Origin: Campylobacterales bacterium
GTDB taxonomy: Bacteria > Campylobacterota > Campylobacteria > Campylobacterales > JALSKU01
DNA length: 8,287 nt
Assembly: GCA_027038335.1 (NCBI GenBank)
Contig: JALVWI010000239.1
Location: forward strand, 1-8,287
Direction: 5' to 3'
The notes below the pieces were generated by a model, which saw only the letters and a program-made list of their open reading frames with translations, was not told the DNA's origin and did no database searches. A program made the translations under genes and the position numbers. How positions within the stretch are numbered: position 1 is the first letter of the stretch; each line of letters starts with the position of its first letter. Shown piece after piece: positions 5,808 through 8,287 of this stretch.

Positions 5808-7253
5808 TTATTCCTTTATATAATGTGCTCCAAGAGACTTATCTCTTCTTAGTGCACTTTTTATGATCTCTTTTGAGGTTAAAAGTCTGAGTTTTAAAAG
5901 CTTTCCTATATCTTGTGATAGCATTTCATCAACTCTTTTCAATGCAACTTTTAACTCTTTTTTGCTTCTAATAATACCAACTTTTTCCCACATAATTTCT
6001 CTTAATTCATTTTTTAATGCTTTATCACCATTTTTAAAAAGTATCTCATCTTTTTCTTCAAATTTTTTGTGTGAGAAAGTTTGTTTATGACTTAGTATAT
6101 CCTTTGCAGCTCTTATAGAGAAAACTAAACCCTCTAGCAATGAATTACTTGCCAATCTATTGGCTCCATGCACTCTAGTATTGGCTGCTTCACCTATGAC
6201 ATATAGATTTTCAAAATTTTCTACTCTAGCATTTATATCGCACTTTATACCGCCCATAAAATAGTGAAATGCAGGAGAAATAGGAACCCTATCTTCAGGA
6301 AGATTGAAGCCCAAACCTTTAAGATTGTAGTAAATAGTGGGAAACCTATGCTTAAAAAACTCTTTTTCAAAATTTTCAAACGAAAGATATACAATATCCC
6401 CTTTATGTTTTTGCTTGTAGTCAAATATAGCCCTACTGACTATATCTCTAGGACTTAGCTCTCCTCTTTTATCATAATCAAACAAAAACCTCTCACCTTT
6501 TTCATTTACTACATAAGCACCCTCACCTCTTAGCGATTCGCTCAATAACTGTTTTCTTGCTTTTTCCATACTAACAAAAACAGTAGGATGAAACTGTGTC
6601 ATCTCCATATCTCTAAGTTCACATCCACATTCTAAAGCAAGACCTTGCAAGTCTGCGCTTATAGTCCTAGCATTGGTGTGATACTCATAAAGTGAGCCTA
6701 TACCTCCGCTTGCAATTATAAGGTTTTTGCTATAAATATTTTTAAATTTCCCCTGATGATAAACTCTTACACCATGGACATTATTATCCTCTTTTAGTAT
6801 ATTAACTACCGTAGTTTTATACATCAAAGGATGAGGGTTGTTTTGCATTAAAAACAAATGTACCTCTCTGCCGGTTGCATCTCCTCCTGCGTGGAGGATA
6901 CGATTGGTTGAGTGTGCAGCTTCTTTTGTATATAGAAGATGACCGTTTTCATCCTTATCAAACTTAAAACCTCTATTTATCAGCGAATCAACTGCACTTC
7001 TACCTTCACTACACAATACCTCTACAGCCTTTTTATCACAAAGCCCGGCACCTGCATTTAGAGTATCTTCGATATGAGCTTCTATATCATTTTCATCAAC
7101 CGCTACACTTATACCGCCTTGTGCATAAAAAGTATTGCAATCCCATGAATTTTCTTTGCAAAGGATAAGGACTTTTTTTTCTTTGGGTAAATTTATAGCT
7201 GCATTGAGCCCGGCGATACCTGCACCTATTATCAACACATCATATATTTGCAA
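5808..7253 (-). CDS. nadB: L-aspartate oxidase
   Basis: The 481-residue flavoenzyme oxidises L-aspartate to iminoaspartate, the first step of de novo NAD synthesis; NadA then makes quinolinate. The N-terminal FAD fold has GAGIAG (10-15), followed by AQGGIS (44-49), HAGGDATGRE (121-130), MTQFHP (218-223), SPRDIVSRAI (267-276), HYFMGGI (330-336) and GEAANTRVHGANRLASNS (354-371). The C-terminal helical domain ends SLGAHYIKE. It is shorter than the roughly 540-residue E. coli enzyme, mainly at the C-terminal end, but no core motif is lost. The start is TTG at 7253: an in-frame TAA lies 6 nt upstream, no ATG is available before the FAD motif, and AAGG sits 9 nt before it. The first codons overlap the end of a small lipoprotein gene. 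nadA and nadC are not in the window. Confidence 0.96.
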   Translation of the reverse strand: MQIYDVLIIGAGIAGLNAAINLPKEKKVLILCKENSWDCNTFYAQGGISVAVDENDIEAHIEDTLNAGAGLCDKKAVEVLCSEGRSAVDSLINRGFKFDKDENGHLLYTKEAAHSTNRILHAGGDATGREVHLFLMQNNPHPLMYKTTVVNILKEDNNVHGVRVYHQGKFKNIYSKNLIIASGGIGSLYEYHTNARTISADLQGLALECGCELRDMEMTQFHPTVFVSMEKARKQLLSESLRGEGAYVVNEKGERFLFDYDKRGELSPRDIVSRAIFDYKQKHKGDIVYLSFENFEKEFFKHRFPTIYYNLKGLGFNLPEDRVPISPAFHYFMGGIKCDINARVENFENLYVIGEAANTRVHGANRLASNSLLEGLVFSIRAAKDILSHKQTFSHKKFEEKDEILFKNGDKALKNELREIMWEKVGIIRSKKELKVALKRVDEMLSQDIGKLLKLRLLTSKEIIKSALRRDKSLGAHYIKE

Positions 7254-7413
7254 TGTTTCTTACCTTATTAGTTTTTTCATTTTTGGAGAGATATTGATGA
7301 TTTTTATCACCATTTTGATATACAGGAGCACTTTTATAACCGCAACCGCTAAAAAATATAAATAAATTTGTTATAATAATCACATGAAAAAATCTTCTAA
7401 TATAATAAACCAT
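7240..7413 (-). CDS. Small LptM-like lipoprotein upstream of nadB
   Basis: The minus strand opens after an in-frame TAA with ATG at 7413 and runs 57 codons to TGA (7242-7240). The N-terminus has a basic part (MVYYIRRFF), a hydrophobic core (VIIITNLFIFF) and a lipobox SGC, making Cys24 the lipidated residue. The next residues, CGYKSAPVY, match the CGxKxPxY pattern of the LptM/YifL family (Pfam LPAM_2), whose E. coli member helps assemble the LptDE lipopolysaccharide translocon; the tail is short, polar and disordered-looking. A shorter start at GTG 7383 gives a signal with no positive charge, so I prefer the ATG, preceded by AAAGG at 12 nt. That start overlaps the divergent gene at 7384 by 30 bp. 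The 3' end overlaps nadB by 14 nt. The lipoprotein call is firm; LptM membership is likely, not proven. Confidence 0.72.
   Translation of the reverse strand: MVYYIRRFFHVIIITNLFIFFSGCGYKSAPVYQNGDKNHQYLSKNEKTNKVRNIANI
7369..7377 (+). promoter_or_regulatory. Extended -10 promoter of the DUF721-like gene, giving a leaderless mRNA
   Basis: TGT followed by TATAAT (7372-7377) is the same extended -10 element seen before cinA. Only 6 nt separate it from the ATG at 7384, so transcription should start at or within a base or two of the start codon. No Shine-Dalgarno sequence is present upstream, which agrees with a leaderless message. Confidence 0.6.
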
Positions 7414-7833
7414 TTAAAAAACCAACCTTTATATAGTAAACTTCAAACCGTAAAATGTTTTGAGAAGATAAGATCTCTCCTACCTCCAAGACTCTCAAAT
7501 GCTATCCTTTTTATCTACATCAAAAATGATATACTTTTTTTTGTCCTCAATCATCCCGGTTATAAAATGGAATTTAATTATAATGTTAATTTAATAAAGG
7601 GAGTATTAAAAGAGTTAAAAAAAAGAGAAGTTGTGTGTAAAGATTTGGTTTTTAAAGATATAAAAACATTTGTAAGCAATAAAATCGACCTTGAAGAAAA
7701 TAAAAAAGAAGTAGAAGAAAAACTAACTTATGAGGAAAGGGCTACCGGAAACTTCAAAATAAAAACTGATAATGAAAATCTAAAACAAACTTTTAAAAAT
7801 ATTCAAAAAATTATCAAAGATCAAATTTCGTAA
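7384..7833 (+). CDS. DUF721/DciA-like protein
   Basis: The 149-residue soluble protein has in its first half a pattern like the DUF721 (DciA) domain: KLQTVKCFEKIRSLLPPRL, then two strands (AILFIYIKND and ILFFVLNHPG) and YKMEFNYN leading into a helix (LIKGVLKEL). Proteins of this kind with an FVYIKN...LNHPG core occur next to housekeeping genes in Campylobacterota. DciA proteins help load the replicative helicase DnaB, but whether this divergent member does so is unknown. The second half (about 95-149) is lysine- and glutamate-rich and probably helical or disordered. The start fits the extended -10 box just upstream and gives a leaderless mRNA. It is divergent from the lipoprotein-nadB operon, and its end overlaps the next gene tail to tail by 13 nt. 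Confidence 0.6.
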   Translation: MKKSSNIINHLKNQPLYSKLQTVKCFEKIRSLLPPRLSNAILFIYIKNDILFFVLNHPGYKMEFNYNVNLIKGVLKELKKREVVCKDLVFKDIKTFVSNKIDLEENKKEVEEKLTYEERATGNFKIKTDNENLKQTFKNIQKIIKDQIS

Positions 7834-8287
7834 AACTCACTATCTTTTCTATCTGTTACAAACATATGTCCGGGCGTATGAGTGATAGCAAAAGGTATCT
7901 TCATATCTCTTAAAACATTTTGGGGTGTTACTCCGCAAGGCCAAAAAACCGGCTCTTCATCATTTTTTATCTCAACAGAGTCTCCATAGTCAACTTTTGT
8001 TATATCTTCTATACCTATCTTTTTTGGATCACCGTGATGTATGGGTGAGCCGTGCATCTTTGGATAATGGGAAGTTACTTCATAGGCTAACTTTATAAGC
8101 TCTTTTTTTATAGGTCTCATGCTGACTACCATTTTACCTTTAAAATCTCCTACTTGATTTAACTCTATAGAGGTATTGTACATAGATACATTTTGGCAAT
8201 TTTGAACATGTCTTAGAGGGATACCGGCTTCAATCAAAGAGTTTTCAAAAGTAAAACTGCACCCTATAAGAAAAAATACCAAATCCT
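7821..8287 (-). CDS. DUF1445 putative hydro-lyase (D-glutamate cyclase-like), C-terminal part
   Basis: The frame is open to the right edge, and the visible 154 residues are the C-terminal half or more of a DUF1445 (UPF0317) protein, normally about 260 residues. Conserved blocks in order are DLVFFLIGCSFTFE, EAGIPLRHV, MYNT, VVSMRP, HGSPIHHGDP, VFWPCGVTPQ and THTPGHMFVTD, the last near the C-terminus. The mammalian relative DGLUCY has D-glutamate cyclase activity; bacterial members are often found with 5-oxoprolinase-type genes but most are untested. The TTG at 8282 is not the start, because the conserved block already begins with the Asp before it, so translation must begin outside the window. 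The gene converges on the DUF721-like gene with overlapping ends and no visible terminator. Confidence 0.9.
   Translation of the reverse strand, partial: DLVFFLIGCSFTFENSLIEAGIPLRHVQNCQNVSMYNTSIELNQVGDFKGKMVVSMRPIKKELIKLAYEVTSHYPKMHGSPIHHGDPKKIGIEDITKVDYGDSVEIKNDEEPVFWPCGVTPQNVLRDMKIPFAITHTPGHMFVTDRKDSEFYEI

Noticed and set aside
5863..6458. Two plus-strand open frames opposite nadB
   Set aside because: They are antisense to conserved NadB and show no independent coding features.
7135..7365. A 76-codon plus-strand frame spanning the nadB 5' end
   Set aside because: It is antisense to the nadB FAD motif and to the lipoprotein frame, which has a much clearer protein signature.
8280..8282. TTG as a start codon for the DUF1445 protein
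   Set aside because: The family's conserved block includes the Asp codon just upstream, and too much of the N-terminal half would be missing; the gene simply continues beyond the window.

Overview
The window looks like a piece of an AT-rich Campylobacterota chromosome, probably a marine, Sulfurimonas- or Sulfurovum-like organism. This rests on AT-rich codon use, promoters that often show only a TATAAT box, an NhaD-type Na+/H+ antiporter, a short L-aspartate oxidase, and the style of the small proteins. The genus is inferred from remembered family patterns; no database was searched.

Layout. The left edge holds the first 17 codons of ileS (isoleucyl-tRNA synthetase) on the minus strand. A 28-bp perfect palindrome (140-201) separates it from a divergent cinA-like gene (251-1351, plus) that has its own extended -10 promoter. 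A consensus sigma70 promoter (TTGACA-N17-TATAAT) then drives four tRNA genes: Lys(TTT), Glu(TTC), Val(TAC) and Asp(GTC). A 36-residue single-helix membrane protein (1820-1930) follows closely. From 2084 to 2347 lies an unannotated 264-bp, almost fully self-complementary element with 29-bp terminal inverted repeats, probably a MITE. It has inserted into the 3' end of a small TPR-like exported protein gene (2320-2760, minus), and its terminal repeat now supplies that gene's last residues and stop codon. Joining the flanks at the TTAAA direct repeat restores an open frame with a different C-terminus.

The right half is a minus-strand run in transcription order: a small LptM-like lipoprotein (7240-7413), nadB (7253-5808), nhaD (5806-4436) and guaA (4393-2858). 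Spacing is overlapping, 1 nt or 42 nt, so they probably form one operon ending at a hairpin terminator (2821-2850). The products are not one pathway: a putative outer-membrane lipoprotein, the first enzyme of de novo NAD synthesis, a sodium/proton antiporter and GMP synthase. Divergent from this run is a DUF721/DciA-like gene (7384-7833) whose -10 box lies so close to the ATG that the mRNA should be leaderless. It overlaps by 13 nt, tail to tail, a DUF1445 putative hydro-lyase gene that runs off the right edge.

I see no CRISPR array, integrase, toxin-antitoxin pair or defence island. The least ordinary parts are the structured element at 2084-2347 with its effect on the neighbouring gene, the palindrome at 140-201, and the hidden lipoprotein gene before nadB.
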